64,000 nt of DNA from Aerococcus viridans (GTDB lineage Bacteria > Bacillota > Bacilli > Lactobacillales > Aerococcaceae), in assembly GCF_001543285.1 (NCBI RefSeq), contig NZ_CP014164.1:1364001-1428000 (forward strand), in the 5' to 3' direction. Position 1 is the first letter of the stretch, and each line of letters opens with the position of its first letter. The notes beneath the pieces were generated by a model, which worked only from the letters and a program-made list of their open reading frames with translations, was not told where the DNA came from and made no database searches. The position numbers and the translations under genes were made by a program. This document shows, piece by piece, positions 33,718 to 43,837 of this stretch.

Positions 33718-36477
33718 ATGACGCAATACATAAAAACGATTCAACAGAAATGTCAGAAACACCCACTCAAAGCTTCAATGATTGGCTTGTTTCTAGCAGT
33801 CTTTATCCTGATGGGACTCTTCTTTATCTTTGGCCTAAAAATATTTCCATTCGGCAATGGCACCATCATGACTGTCGACCTAGGCCAACAATATATCGAT
33901 TTCTATCAATACTACCGAGACATCTTCCAAGGTAATTGGGATCAGATTTTCTATTCCTTCTCAAAAGCCACCGGAGGCGAAATGGTCGGGACCTGGTCTT
34001 ACTACCTCATGTCCCCCTACTTAATTTTCTTGCTATTTTTCCCGCAATCCTGGCTTTCCTTTGCCGTCGCCTTGATTGTCATACTCAAACTCGCCACCGC
34101 AGCATCCGCCTTCCAGTTCATGTTAGGTCGGTTCTATAACGAAGTGACTTGGCAATCACTCACATTTTCATTCGCCTACGCCTTCATCGGCTACCTGTCC
34201 GCCAACCAACTAAACGTCATGTGGCTAGACGGTGTCATCTTCCTTCCCTTTCTCATTTGGGGTTTAGAAAAGGTCATGCGCGGTCAATCTGGCTGGACCT
34301 ATGTAGGCTGGCTAGCCCTTATCCTAATCTCGAATTACTATATCGGCTACATGATTTGTTTATTCTTAATCCTATTTTTCTGCTACCGGATGGTCGCTCA
34401 TGGACGAGCTGACTTACACGGTCAAGACCAGATGGAAAGATTCAACCAGGACTTGGCGCCAACCGCGCAATATCAAGCAAGCTACTTTACCAGTTTGAAA
34501 ACCTATTTCATACAAACATTTGGTAAATTTGCCGGTTGGTCACTCGCAGGTGGTGGTTTAGCTGCCTTTATTTTAATGCCGACATTCTATGCATTATCAA
34601 CCAGTAAAGGGCAACAATCGTCACCCGAACTGGAATTGACCACCGATTATCCTTTATACGATATTGTGTCAAAATTCATCCTAGGGGCCTTTAACTTTGA
34701 CCAAATGCCAGAAGGATTGCCCAATATTTTCGTAGGAAGTCTAGCGCTTATCATGGCCATCCTTTACTTTTTCAATAAGAAGATTCCTTGGCAAGAACGA
34801 TTAGTCGCCGGTGGATTGACGACGGCCCTATTATTATCCATGAACATTTCAGGGCTAAACTTGATTTGGCACGGGTTCCAATACCCAATCTGGTACCCGT
34901 ACCGTTTTTCATTCGTCTTTTCATTCTTTCTATTATTTATCGGCTACCAGCTCTACCGACAAAAAACTGTCTTATCCATTAAAAGTGCAATAGCTTTGCT
35001 GATACCTTTTGCTATTGCCTATGGTTACCTACTCTATAAGATTGAAGAATTCGACTATATTTCAGTCACAACCGTCCTAGTCTCCTTCGTCTTATTCGTT
35101 GGGGTCACTGCCCTACTGATGATGGCTGTTGACTTCGACCGGTTGATTTACATCCTCCTATTGTTCATCACCATGAGTGAAGTGTTTGCTAACTCAGTGA
35201 TCACTATTTCCTCTATTTCTTACTTGAAACACGATGACTTTGCGGATTATATCGCTGAAATCAAACCAGAAATCGCAGCCTATGCGCCCGGAGAAAACGA
35301 ATTCTACCGGATGACCAAGACCTTCCAGCGGACAAAAAATGATGCCATGCAGCTGGGTTACTATGACTTGAACCATTTCAACTCAACAATGGAACGAAAC
35401 ACCACCCAATTGTTCAAGCAATTAGGGCAACCTATGTCAGACGGCTTTACCAACTATACAACAGGGACTCTACTGACAGACGCCCTATTTGGTGTCCAAT
35501 ATTACTTTGACGTCACACCGTTTGAAGATGATCAAGGCGCCTTAAAAAACCGGGTCATGTCAACAAGAGCTGACTTGAGTGGATACCCTATCACAGAAGT
35601 CACAGACCAATTAATCATCCATGAAAATCCCAATGCCTTGTCGCTTGCCTATATGGTCAGCCAAGATATCCAAGATGTCGCCATTGATGACGTCAACCCA
35701 GTTTACCTGCAAGATGAATTGTTGAATGTCTTGAGCGGAAAGGGCACAACAGAAGGCATTGACCTTTCACAATTTGAGATTGCCAACTTTGCCAGCGTGG
35801 ACCTTTTCCATGTTGATTCACAAGACGCTTCAGTGGTAAATACAGCTTATACCCGTGATGACACCGGAGAAGATTCATTTATTGATATCCATATCAATGT
35901 GAAAACCAACCAAGCTTATTACATTACTGTCCCTTCATTCTTGAACGATGAAGAAGTCAAATATTACTTAGACGGCGAGCCATTGGACTACGATTCTTCC
36001 TACCAGTCGATACAATTATTTAATATTGCCAACGACGAACAAGGCGCAGAGAAAGTATTTACCATCCAATTGCTAGATGACGACACAACCCTAGCGGATA
36101 TCAACCTCTATACCCTTGACCAGGAAAAAGTTTCCACCATGGCAGAAGACTTGAAGCAAAATCAGTTGGCACTAACTGACTTCTCAAATGGGGCTTTCTC
36201 AGGCACCGTTACTGTAGACGATCCAAGTGAATACTTGATGGTTACTGTCCCATATGCAGAAGGCTGGCACGCCAAAGTCAACGGCCAAGAAGTCAATACC
36301 CTGCCCCTATTAAACGGTGGTTTTATGGGTCTCCAATTCCAAGAAGCCGGTGATTATGAAGTCACCTTCTACTACATCCCACAAGGCTTGATATTAGGTG
36401 TCGCCATTACAATCGCAACCGGATTAATTCTAGTTTGTGTATATGTCTTCAACAAGAAAAAAGTGAAAACGAAATAA
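33718..36477 (+). CDS. YfhO family membrane glycosyltransferase-like protein
   Basis: A 919-residue polytopic membrane protein of the YfhO (bacterial membrane protein YfhO, GT-C-like) family. About 12 membrane segments fill the first 500 residues, with the family's GNGTIMTVDLGQQYIDFYQYY near residue 46 in the first outer loop. A large soluble domain (about 510-885) follows, ending with one last membrane helix. In Bacillus and Listeria such proteins add sugars to lipoteichoic or wall polymers from lipid-linked donors. AAGGAG precedes the ATG at 33718. It forms its own transcription unit with a terminator. Confidence 0.9.
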   Translation: MTQYIKTIQQKCQKHPLKASMIGLFLAVFILMGLFFIFGLKIFPFGNGTIMTVDLGQQYIDFYQYYRDIFQGNWDQIFYSFSKATGGEMVGTWSYYLMSPYLIFLLFFPQSWLSFAVALIVILKLATAASAFQFMLGRFYNEVTWQSLTFSFAYAFIGYLSANQLNVMWLDGVIFLPFLIWGLEKVMRGQSGWTYVGWLALILISNYYIGYMICLFLILFFCYRMVAHGRADLHGQDQMERFNQDLAPTAQYQASYFTSLKTYFIQTFGKFAGWSLAGGGLAAFILMPTFYALSTSKGQQSSPELELTTDYPLYDIVSKFILGAFNFDQMPEGLPNIFVGSLALIMAILYFFNKKIPWQERLVAGGLTTALLLSMNISGLNLIWHGFQYPIWYPYRFSFVFSFFLLFIGYQLYRQKTVLSIKSAIALLIPFAIAYGYLLYKIEEFDYISVTTVLVSFVLFVGVTALLMMAVDFDRLIYILLLFITMSEVFANSVITISSISYLKHDDFADYIAEIKPEIAAYAPGENEFYRMTKTFQRTKNDAMQLGYYDLNHFNSTMERNTTQLFKQLGQPMSDGFTNYTTGTLLTDALFGVQYYFDVTPFEDDQGALKNRVMSTRADLSGYPITEVTDQLIIHENPNALSLAYMVSQDIQDVAIDDVNPVYLQDELLNVLSGKGTTEGIDLSQFEIANFASVDLFHVDSQDASVVNTAYTRDDTGEDSFIDIHINVKTNQAYYITVPSFLNDEEVKYYLDGEPLDYDSSYQSIQLFNIANDEQGAEKVFTIQLLDDDTTLADINLYTLDQEKVSTMAEDLKQNQLALTDFSNGAFSGTVTVDDPSEYLMVTVPYAEGWHAKVNGQEVNTLPLLNGGFMGLQFQEAGDYEVTFYYIPQGLILGVAITIATGLILVCVYVFNKKKVKTK

Positions 36478-36481
36478 ATAC

Positions 36482-36517
36482 AAAACGTCTGCTGATAATT
36501 GTCGGCAGGCGTTTTTT
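36482..36517 (+). terminator. Terminator of yfhO
   Basis: Inverted repeat AAACGTCTGC / GCAGGCGTTT followed by T6 on the plus strand, a few bases past the stop codon. Confidence 0.85.
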
Positions 36518-36540
36518 AGAGGCATTTTACGAAATTTGCG

Positions 36541-36574
36541 AAAAAAAGAGGCTAGCCAAAGCTAACCCCTCTAT
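36541..36574 (-). terminator. Terminator of sodA
   Basis: Minus-strand hairpin AGAGGGGTTAGC-TTTG-GCTAGCCTCT followed by T7. Confidence 0.88.
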
Positions 36575-36596
36575 TACCAATTTAATGGCGATCACA

Positions 36597-37202
36597 TTAT
36601 TTTGCTGCGTCAAAACGTTTTGCAACTTCATCCCAGTTTACAATGTTCCAGAATGCTGCAATGTAGTCAGGACGAACGTTTTTATATTTCAAGTAGTAGG
36701 CATGTTCCCAAACATCAATACCTAATAATGGTGTTTGACCATCCATTAATGGTGAGTCTTGGTTTGGTGTAGAAGTGATTGCCACTTCACCGTTAGCTAA
36801 AACTAGCCAAGCCCAACCAGATCCGAAACGACCAGTTGCTGCAGTTTTGAATGCTTCTTGGAAGTCTGCAAATGAACCGAACTTAGCGTCGATAGCTTCT
36901 TTCAAAGCGCCTGTAGGTTCACCGCCGGCATTTGCTGCGAATTGTTCCCAGAATAATGTGTGGTTTGCGTGTCCACCAACATTGTTGCGAACAGCAGTTT
37001 TTTTATCTTCAGGTACAGCGTCAAAGTTAGATAAGATTTCTTCAGCAGATTTGTCTGCTAAATCAGTACCTGCTAAAGCTGCATTTGCATTTGTTACATA
37101 AGTATTATGGTGTTTGTCATGATGCAAGTGCATTGTTTCCTCGTCGAAATACGGTTCTAATGCATCATAAGCGTATGGTAATTCTGGTAATTCAAAAGCC
37201 AT
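36597..37202 (-). CDS. sodA: Superoxide dismutase [Mn/Fe]
   Basis: Dismutates superoxide in the cytoplasm. The 201-residue protein has all four metal ligands: His27 (MHLHHDKHH), the middle His in [11 protein letters not shown], Asp and His in [12 protein letters not shown]. The [10 protein letters not shown] and QDSPLMDG segments fit the Mn-type more than the Fe-type, but the metal is not certain. GGAGG lies eight bases before the ATG at 37202. Single gene with its own terminator. Confidence 0.96.
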   Translation of the reverse strand: MAFELPELPYAYDALEPYFDEETMHLHHDKHHNTYVTNANAALAGTDLADKSAEEILSNFDAVPEDKKTAVRNNVGGHANHTLFWEQFAANAGGEPTGALKEAIDAKFGSFADFQEAFKTAATGRFGSGWAWLVLANGEVAITSTPNQDSPLMDGQTPLLGIDVWEHAYYLKYKNVRPDYIAAFWNIVNWDEVAKRFDAAK

Positions 37203-37338
37203 TTAAAATTCCTCCTATAAAACTTATCATTATTTTCTTACTAAAATCACTATATCAAGTCAGAACATAAAATTCAAAGGAATCGACTTAAAGCGCTCAC
37301 TTATTTTTAAGAAAACTTTTTCCTTTTCCAATCATCCG

Positions 37339-37369
37339 TTCATTGTTTTTGACCAATCTTTGTTATAAT
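37339..37369 (+). promoter_or_regulatory. Probable promoter of the DUF1189 gene
   Basis: TATAAT at 37363-37368 with a weaker -35 (TTCATT) 17-18 bases upstream. It rules out a start codon at 37368 for the downstream gene. Confidence 0.55.
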
Positions 37370-37427
37370 GAATGTTAACGTGAGAATGCTTAGTCATTTT
37401 CCAGATCCACCATTTAAGAGTGGGAAT

Positions 37428-38240
37428 ATGAGAACAGAAAAGAGCGAATGTATGAAAGAAAGCAATATCCTCGTCATCTTATACGATGCCCTATTGAATT
37501 ATCCAAAAATTATCCGTGTCATTTCCTATAGTTTTAAAAGAATGTTGGTCTATGCCCTATTAATTGCAGGTATATCAGCAATTCCGACCTTCTTCGACAC
37601 CTTGAAAGTATTTGATTTACTAGAAACCAACGCAACATCAATCGTTAATCAAATCCCTGACTATCAAGTCACAGATGGCAAGATAGCCACCAGCGATGAC
37701 CAATCGGCCTTCATTTTTGAAACTGACCTGATGACCTATGCCTTTGATCCAAATGATGAAATCGCCAATCAAGAAGTGACGACTAGTCAAAACAATCTGA
37801 TTACTGTTGAAAACAACTCAGATAACCTAACTTTATCATTCATGGGCCAACCGATTGCCTTCACCTACACACAATTAGGTGACGCTGCCAATAGCGATGG
37901 CGTCAAAGGCATTATCCAGTCAATGACTAGCCTAACTTGGGCCTACTACCCGATTATCTTCATCATTGTGGCCCTATCAAGCCTATTAAATCTAATGCTA
38001 GCTGGCCTGATGATTGCCCTAGTAATTGGTATGCTACCTGATTCAACTCGGTTAAGACTAACCTTTAAAATGCGGTTTTCTTTAGCCCTTGCGTCATTAA
38101 CCATGCCACTAATGGTCATTACCATCTTTAACCTATTTGGCTTCTATGTTGTCTATCAGTTGGAAATTATGTATATCTTCGCCTTGATTCGTTTATGGCG
38201 ACTATTAAAAAAAGTACAAGTTATCAAAATACAAAAATAA
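37428..38240 (+). CDS. DUF1189 family membrane protein
   Basis: A 270-residue membrane protein. The N-terminal cytoplasmic segment is followed by one membrane helix (about 33-52), an extracellular domain of about 120 residues (ending near FMGQPIAFTYTQLG) and three C-terminal helices. This layout matches DUF1189, a Firmicutes family of unknown function. The ATG at 37428 follows GAGTGGG; the ATG at 37452 (MKESNIL) is an alternative, while the ATG-like start at 37368 overlaps the promoter. Single gene ending at a strong hairpin. Confidence 0.75.
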   Translation: MRTEKSECMKESNILVILYDALLNYPKIIRVISYSFKRMLVYALLIAGISAIPTFFDTLKVFDLLETNATSIVNQIPDYQVTDGKIATSDDQSAFIFETDLMTYAFDPNDEIANQEVTTSQNNLITVENNSDNLTLSFMGQPIAFTYTQLGDAANSDGVKGIIQSMTSLTWAYYPIIFIIVALSSLLNLMLAGLMIALVIGMLPDSTRLRLTFKMRFSLALASLTMPLMVITIFNLFGFYVVYQLEIMYIFALIRLWRLLKKVQVIKIQK

Positions 38241-38246
38241 CAGCGG

Positions 38247-38293
38247 AAAAGAAAATAGCGACTAGAACGAAAACGTTCTAGCCGCTATTTTTT
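38247..38293. terminator. Bidirectional terminator between the DUF1189 and helicase genes
   Basis: Near-perfect inverted repeat AAATAGCG-CTAGAACG / CGTTCTAG-CGCTATTT flanked by an A run on the left and a T run on the right. It can stop transcription from both sides. Confidence 0.9.
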
Positions 38294-38304
38294 GTTATTC
38301 AAAT

Positions 38305-39657
38305 TTAGAAATCCACTTGGTTGTCTTCTTTGTTTTTACGACGTTGGTCACGACGTTTTTTACGTTGGTCAGCCATGCGGTTGTCTTTGTTATGTTTAGA
38401 AATTTGACGGCTTAATTTTTTCTTGTAACCTGGTTTGACTTTACGACGTTTGTTTCGTTCAATCATCCCAACTACAGTATGGTCAACTTCAGGTGCTTTT
38501 TGACGGGCAGCACGGGCATCGTGGTCTTTACCGTCGATTAATTGATGGTCTTTGATATCTTTATTTTCAAAGATGATCCCTTTGTTCTCCAACCATTCAA
38601 TATCTTTTAATTCATCCGGAATATAGAAGGTAATGGCAGTACCTGGTTTACCTTGACGACCAGTACGGCCTACACGGTGGATGAAGAATTCTAATTCATT
38701 CGGTACTTCGTAGTTGATTACGTGAGACACACCATCAATATCGATCCCACGAGCAGCTAAGTCAGTTGCCACCACGTATTGGAAGTCCAAGTTTTGTACT
38801 TGTTTCATTACACGGCGACGTTCGCGAGCTGGTAAATCACCATGAATTTGACCGACATTTAAGCCTTGAGATTTCAAGTATTTGTACAATTCTTGTACAG
38901 TTTCCTTGGTGTTGGCGAAGATTAAAGCTAAATAAGGTTGACCAATTGTTAAGGTATCGAATAACAATGCTTTACGGTCGCGCCCTTTAACAGGTACCAA
39001 GTAGTTATCAATGGTATCTGAAATTTTGTGACGGGCTTCTATTGTTATCCATTCAGGATTGCTTAGATATTTTCTCAAGAATGGTTTCAATTTGTCCGGA
39101 ATAGTTGCAGAGAAAACGTACATGTTCAATGATTTTGGCATACGGCCTGCAATTTGGTCAACTTCATTTAAGAAACCTAAATCAAGGGTCATGTCTGCTT
39201 CATCGACAACGAAATCTGTTACTTGGTGTACAGAAATCAATTGGTTGTTAATCAAGTCTAATAGACGTCCTGGTGTCGCAACAACGACTTGTGGTACGGC
39301 ATTTTCTAAACGGTTGGCTTGTTTAACAGTATCTGTCCCACCAAAAGCGCGCTCGATATGTAAATCTTCATCTGAAAATGACAAGATTTGACGGCCAGCT
39401 TGGTATAACTGCTCCGCAAGTTCACGACTAGGTGCTGTAATAACCAACTGCGTGTGGTTTTCAGCTGTAATCTTATTTAAAAGTGGTAATAAGAAGGCGT
39501 GCGTTTTTCCTGATCCTGTTTGGCTTTGGGCAATGACATCGCGGCCTGATTGAATCACTGGAATAACTGTTGCTTGAATTGGAGACGGCTCATAGAAATT
39601 TAAATCTGCGAGTGCGTCGTTGATAAATGGTTTTAAATTAAATTGTGTAAAAGACAT
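38305..39657 (-). CDS. cshB: DEAD-box RNA helicase (CshB-like)
   Basis: ATP-dependent RNA helicase. The 450-residue protein has the Q motif (PSPIQATVIP), motif I AQSQTGSGKT, motif II DEAD (VVDEADMTLD), motif III SAT, and motif VI HRVGRTGRQG. A basic Lys/Arg-rich C-terminal tail (from about residue 405) probably binds RNA. The overall pattern is like B. subtilis CshB (YqfR), which works in cold adaptation and RNA turnover. The ATG at 39657 is preceded by GGTGGGAG; the longer frame adds unrelated residues. Confidence 0.9.
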   Translation of the reverse strand: MSFTQFNLKPFINDALADLNFYEPSPIQATVIPVIQSGRDVIAQSQTGSGKTHAFLLPLLNKITAENHTQLVITAPSRELAEQLYQAGRQILSFSDEDLHIERAFGGTDTVKQANRLENAVPQVVVATPGRLLDLINNQLISVHQVTDFVVDEADMTLDLGFLNEVDQIAGRMPKSLNMYVFSATIPDKLKPFLRKYLSNPEWITIEARHKISDTIDNYLVPVKGRDRKALLFDTLTIGQPYLALIFANTKETVQELYKYLKSQGLNVGQIHGDLPARERRRVMKQVQNLDFQYVVATDLAARGIDIDGVSHVINYEVPNELEFFIHRVGRTGRQGKPGTAITFYIPDELKDIEWLENKGIIFENKDIKDHQLIDGKDHDARAARQKAPEVDHTVVGMIERNKRRKVKPGYKKKLSRQISKHNKDNRMADQRKKRRDQRRKNKEDNQVDF

Positions 39658-39853
39658 GGTCTCCCACCTTTCTCTGCTTGCCAGCTTAGGCAAGTACGGT
39701 TCTTTTTGCTCATCCGTATTATTGTACCATTATCCTTCTTAAATCGAAAACAATAGAATATTAAAAAATACTAAGAATAGTTAGGACTAATTCTTGTGTA
39801 AGTGATGAAAGTTCGTATATAATTGATGATGAACTATGAAAGGATGTAGCATA

Positions 39854-41320
39854 ATGACTAACAAACAAGTTGGTGGGCTTATCGTTATGTTTGGTGCAGC
39901 GGGAGATTTAGCGCGCCGTAAACTATACCCATCTTTATTCCGCTTATATCAGCGTCAATTATTATCTGAAAACTTTGCTTTGCTAGGAAACTCTAGACGT
40001 GAATGGACTGACGATTATTTCCGTGATATCGTCTTAGATTCAATTTCTGACCAAGAAGCAGACGAAGAAACAATCAACAACTTTATCAAACATTTCTTCT
40101 ACACATCTCATGACGCCACTCAAGCGGATGATTATGAGCATTTGAATAATGAAATGGCAAGATTAAGAAATGAATTTAATACTGGTGAGAAAAATTTATA
40201 CTACCTATCGACTTCACCAGCCCTATTTCCTGAAATTACCCAGGGATTGAAAGATGCTGAGATTGTGACAGATGGCGGTACACACCGAGTCATCTTAGAA
40301 AAACCATTCGGTACTGACCTATCATCAGCCAAAGAATTAAATGATGCCTTAGCGATTTCTTTCGATGAAAAAGATATCTACCGTATTGACCACTATCTTG
40401 GTAAAGAAATGGTGCAAAATATCTTAGCGACACGTTTCTTTAACCCTGCAGTTGAAGCTTTATTAAACCAAGAATTCGTTTCAAATATTCAAATCACCTT
40501 AGCAGAAGACATGCCAGTTGGTAGCCGTGGTGGTTACTACGACAAATCAGGTGCTATTCGTGACATGCTGCAAAACCATATCCTACAAGTGGCGACATTA
40601 CTTGGTATGGACCTACCCGCTTCACCTGACCAAGACGATGTACATGCCAATAAGTTAGCTTTCTTGAAACAAATCGATTCATTAACAGCAGACCAAACAG
40701 CTAAACAAACCATTCGTGCCCAATACCTTGCAAGTGAAGATGGTGAATTCATCAACTACTTAGAGGAAAATGAGGTCGCGCCTGATTCTGTGACTGAAAC
40801 TTATTTAGCGGGCTATTTCCAAGTCAATAACGACCGTTGGGGCCAAGTACCCTTCTACTTCAAAACAGGTAAAGCCTTAGATGACAAACGGACAACTGTT
40901 GAAATTATCTTAAAAGATGCCGGTGATAAAACAGACATCGATAAAGGGTGTAACCCAAGTCAAAGTCGCATCACCTTCAACATCCAACCAGAAACCGGTT
41001 TAGCCTTTAACCTAAATCAAAAATTGCCTGGTGAGGAATTATTGCCAACACTGGTGTCTATTCATTCTAATGTAGACGAATTAAACGCTGCTTATGTACC
41101 AGATGCTTATGAAAAATTGATTTACGATGCCTTAATCGGTGACCAAACCAACTTCTCTACATGGGATGAATTGGCTGAACAGTGGCGAATTGTTGATTCA
41201 ATCATTGCCAACTGGAAAAATGCAGGCACTAAAACCTTACCTACTTATGTTGGTAAAACACGTGGACCTAAGGAAGCGGATGAATTATTACGCCAAAATG
41301 GCCATGTTTGGGTAAAATAG
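39854..41320 (+). CDS. zwf: Glucose-6-phosphate dehydrogenase
   Basis: Oxidises glucose 6-phosphate to 6-phosphogluconolactone and makes NADPH for biosynthesis. The 488-residue protein has the dinucleotide fold GAAGDLARRKLYPSL near the N-terminus, EKPFGTD, and the active-site motif IDHYLGKEMVQN with the catalytic His/Lys. The ATG at 39854 is preceded by AAAGGATG; the frame is open to 39836 without a site. Single gene sharing a terminator with the convergent BMP gene. Confidence 0.96.
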   Translation: MTNKQVGGLIVMFGAAGDLARRKLYPSLFRLYQRQLLSENFALLGNSRREWTDDYFRDIVLDSISDQEADEETINNFIKHFFYTSHDATQADDYEHLNNEMARLRNEFNTGEKNLYYLSTSPALFPEITQGLKDAEIVTDGGTHRVILEKPFGTDLSSAKELNDALAISFDEKDIYRIDHYLGKEMVQNILATRFFNPAVEALLNQEFVSNIQITLAEDMPVGSRGGYYDKSGAIRDMLQNHILQVATLLGMDLPASPDQDDVHANKLAFLKQIDSLTADQTAKQTIRAQYLASEDGEFINYLEENEVAPDSVTETYLAGYFQVNNDRWGQVPFYFKTGKALDDKRTTVEIILKDAGDKTDIDKGCNPSQSRITFNIQPETGLAFNLNQKLPGEELLPTLVSIHSNVDELNAAYVPDAYEKLIYDALIGDQTNFSTWDELAEQWRIVDSIIANWKNAGTKTLPTYVGKTRGPKEADELLRQNGHVWVK

Positions 41321-41382
41321 TTTTATTGAACATTGCCTTATAGAAGAAACAGTATATTTCACACAATCTAATCCATATAAAC

Positions 41383-41424
41383 AAAACCAGGAACGAAGAT
41401 GAAAATCGCGGTTCCTGGTTTTTT
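41383..41424. terminator. Shared terminator of zwf and the BMP gene
   Basis: Inverted repeat AAACCAGGAACG / CGGTTCCTGGTTT with T6 on the plus strand and A-rich sequence on the other side, between convergent genes. Confidence 0.85.
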
Positions 41425-41471
41425 GTGTTCACTAGTTTAACGCACCTGGTTTCAATTGCCTTATAAGCAAA

Positions 41472-42545
41472 CTAACTTTCAGAGTAAGTGAACTCTGGCA
41501 CTTGAATGTCACCGGCGATAATGGCTGCTTTAGCTTCTTCAATTTGCGCCCAATCTTCGTCTGATAATTGTCCTTGAGTTAGCGAAACGCCATCATTTTC
41601 CAAGCCATAAGCTAAATTTTCACCTGCAGGAAAGGCATTGTCTCTTGTTTCCTCGGCTAAAGCAATAATAGCTGCCCCAGTATCTTTAAGGGTCGACGCT
41701 AAGGTAAAGTTGCCACCAGTCCACTCACCCTCGTCAGTTTGATCTCGGTCAACCCCAATCACCCATAATTGCGTTTCTGAATTAGCTTCTAGACGGTTAC
41801 GGGTCTCAGTGAAAACACCGTTACCAGACCCGCCAGCAGCTGTATAAATCACGTCAATACCCTGCGTATACATAGCATTAGCAATTTGTTGCCCTTTAGA
41901 GGCGTCACTAAACGACTCCGTATATTGGCTTTCTACTTCAATATTCTCGTCAATATAGGCAACACCCGCTTTAAAACCTGTTTCAAAACGGTCAATCACT
42001 GGAATTCTAGTCCCACCAATAAAACCAACTTGATTCGTTTCTGTAGTTAAAGCAGCCGCAACGCCTGCTAAGAAGGCAGATTCTTGGTCTTTAAAGGCGA
42101 TAGATACCGCATTGTCTAGGTCAACTTCCCCATCAATCAAAGCGAAATTTTGATCAGGATTTTGCGAAGCCACTTCACTTAAGGCTTCTGCAGTTGTATA
42201 CCCAAGACCAACGATAATATCATATTGGTCTGCAACCGCAACATTTAAATTAGGAATCAATTCAGATTGATCAGGTGATTCATAGTATTGGACCTTGGCT
42301 CCAGTTTCCGCTTGCCATGTTTGTAGCCCTTCCCAAGCAGATTGGTTGAACGACCGGTCATCAACGCCCCCTTCATTGGTTACCATACCGATTGATAAGG
42401 CATCAGTAGCTGTTGATTCACTCGCTTGTGAACTGGATGATGACGCTGTGCCAGCATTGGCATCCGTACCGGCATTTTGCCCTTGGCAGGCCACTAAAAG
42501 TAAGGCAGCGCTTGAAATAAGGATGGTCTTAAATATTGAAGACAT
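41472..42545 (-). CDS. BMP family nucleoside-binding lipoprotein
   Basis: Extracellular solute-binding lipoprotein of the basic membrane protein (BmpA/TmpC) family, usually the nucleoside-binding part of an ABC importer. The 357-residue precursor has a signal peptide with lipobox LLVAC (Cys20), a Ser/Ala/Thr-rich linker, then MVTNEGGVDDRSFNQSAWEG, the family signature near residue 55, and GGTRIPVIDRFETGF. No permease or ATPase gene is nearby, so its partners must be encoded elsewhere. GGAGG precedes the ATG at 42545. Related family members also include the regulator Med. Confidence 0.9.
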   Translation of the reverse strand: MSSIFKTILISSAALLLVACQGQNAGTDANAGTASSSSSQASESTATDALSIGMVTNEGGVDDRSFNQSAWEGLQTWQAETGAKVQYYESPDQSELIPNLNVAVADQYDIIVGLGYTTAEALSEVASQNPDQNFALIDGEVDLDNAVSIAFKDQESAFLAGVAAALTTETNQVGFIGGTRIPVIDRFETGFKAGVAYIDENIEVESQYTESFSDASKGQQIANAMYTQGIDVIYTAAGGSGNGVFTETRNRLEANSETQLWVIGVDRDQTDEGEWTGGNFTLASTLKDTGAAIIALAEETRDNAFPAGENLAYGLENDGVSLTQGQLSDEDWAQIEEAKAAIIAGDIQVPEFTYSES

Positions 42546-42740
42546 GAATCGATTTTCCTCCCAACGAAAAACGGCAATGTTCGTTTATTCGCGTTATTCT
42601 TTTCTTTACTCCATTACTTTAGCATAGTTTTATCACTAAATCCATATGTATATGTTTTTTTATTTATTATTGTTCGTTATATTACACATTTACACGCTAT
42701 AATTTCAGTGAAATAGCCGATTCACTTTGTAAAGCCGAAC

Positions 42741-42783
42741 AAAAAAAGACCGCAACTGAATTTTACATCCAGGCTGGGGTCTT
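42741..42783 (-). terminator. Terminator of nrnA
   Basis: Minus-strand inverted repeat (AAGACCCCAGCCTG / CAGTTGCGGTCTT) followed by T7, about 25 bases past the nrnA stop codon. Confidence 0.8.
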
Positions 42784-42806
42784 GAAAGCTATAGCCTATT
42801 TTTCTA

Positions 42807-43769
42807 TTAGTCAAAAAATTGGTCGCGACGGTATTTCATAGCCACTTCACCTAGTTGCGCTAATAATTCGTCTTTCTCCTCTGAAGAATAAACGTTAGCG
42901 CCTGAGGCTTTCTCGTGGCCACCACCATCATGTTGTGCAGCAATATGGTTGATTGCTGGCCCTTTAGAGCGGATTCGGCAACGTACTTTCCCATCTGGTT
43001 GTTCGATAAAGGTTACCCAAGTAATAACCCCTTCAATCGTTCCTGGAATTTGGACTATTTGGTAGGTTTCATTGGCTGTTAAATCAAGCGACTGCAATAA
43101 ATCTTGTGAAATATAAACTGAATTCACAGTCCCTTGTGCTGACAATTTCATGTTTTGTAGGACATAAGCTTGCAAGCGAGCTTGAGAAATAGTTTGTGTA
43201 TTCGATTCTTGCATCAAGTCAGAAGCTGGGAAGTCGTAGTTCAACAATTCACCGGCAATGTGCATAGTATCGCGGGTTGTGTTGTCATATAAGAAACGAC
43301 CAGTATCCCCGACAATTCCTAAGAAGAAGCATTTAGCTGCTTCATCATTCATTTGCAACTTGTTGTCCTCACGCAAAACAATAGATGCCCATAATTCTGA
43401 CGTCGATGAGATACTTGGCTCAACGATCATAAAGTCCCCGTATGGATCTTCATTCGGATGGTGGTCAACTTTGACAAGGGTCGCCCCTTTTTTATACCGT
43501 TGATCATCAATCCGTGGTCGGTTAGCTGAATCGTTCACGATAACAAGTGCTTGCTTGTAAGTATCATCCGAAACATCATCCATATCCCCGAATTCTGCTA
43601 ATGAATCGTCATCTTGCCCCACTGCATAGATATATTTATGTGGGTAAGTTTCTTCCAAAACTGCCTTTAATCCCATTTGCGAACCTAACGCATCCGGATC
43701 TGGGCGAACATGGCGATGAATAATGATAGTATCGTGTGCCTCAATTGCCGCTAATATTTTATCTAACAT
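42807..43769 (-). CDS. nrnA: DHH phosphoesterase, NrnA/YtqI type
   Basis: Cytoplasmic Mn-dependent phosphodiesterase. B. subtilis NrnA degrades nano-RNA and removes the 3' phosphate from pAp. The 320-residue protein has the DHH-domain motifs IIHRHVRPDPDALGSQ, VNDSANRPR, VDHHPNEDP and the DHHA1 C-terminal motif HDGGGHEKASGA. GAGG lies before the ATG at 43769. It follows ytoI by 68 bases; the same pair occurs in B. subtilis (ytoI-ytqI), which supports the name. Confidence 0.92.
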   Translation of the reverse strand: MLDKILAAIEAHDTIIIHRHVRPDPDALGSQMGLKAVLEETYPHKYIYAVGQDDDSLAEFGDMDDVSDDTYKQALVIVNDSANRPRIDDQRYKKGATLVKVDHHPNEDPYGDFMIVEPSISSTSELWASIVLREDNKLQMNDEAAKCFFLGIVGDTGRFLYDNTTRDTMHIAGELLNYDFPASDLMQESNTQTISQARLQAYVLQNMKLSAQGTVNSVYISQDLLQSLDLTANETYQIVQIPGTIEGVITWVTFIEQPDGKVRCRIRSKGPAINHIAAQHDGGGHEKASGANVYSSEEKDELLAQLGEVAMKYRRDQFFD

Positions 43770-43837
43770 ATTGACCTCTTTCTAAGTCCTAAAAATTTTC
43801 TCTTTTATCATTATACCCTTGATTGACAGATTCGTCA

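Noticed and set aside
36435..36725. Plus-strand frame overlapping the end of yfhO and the opposite strand of sodA
   Set aside because: It crosses two terminators and is only a shadow of sodA.
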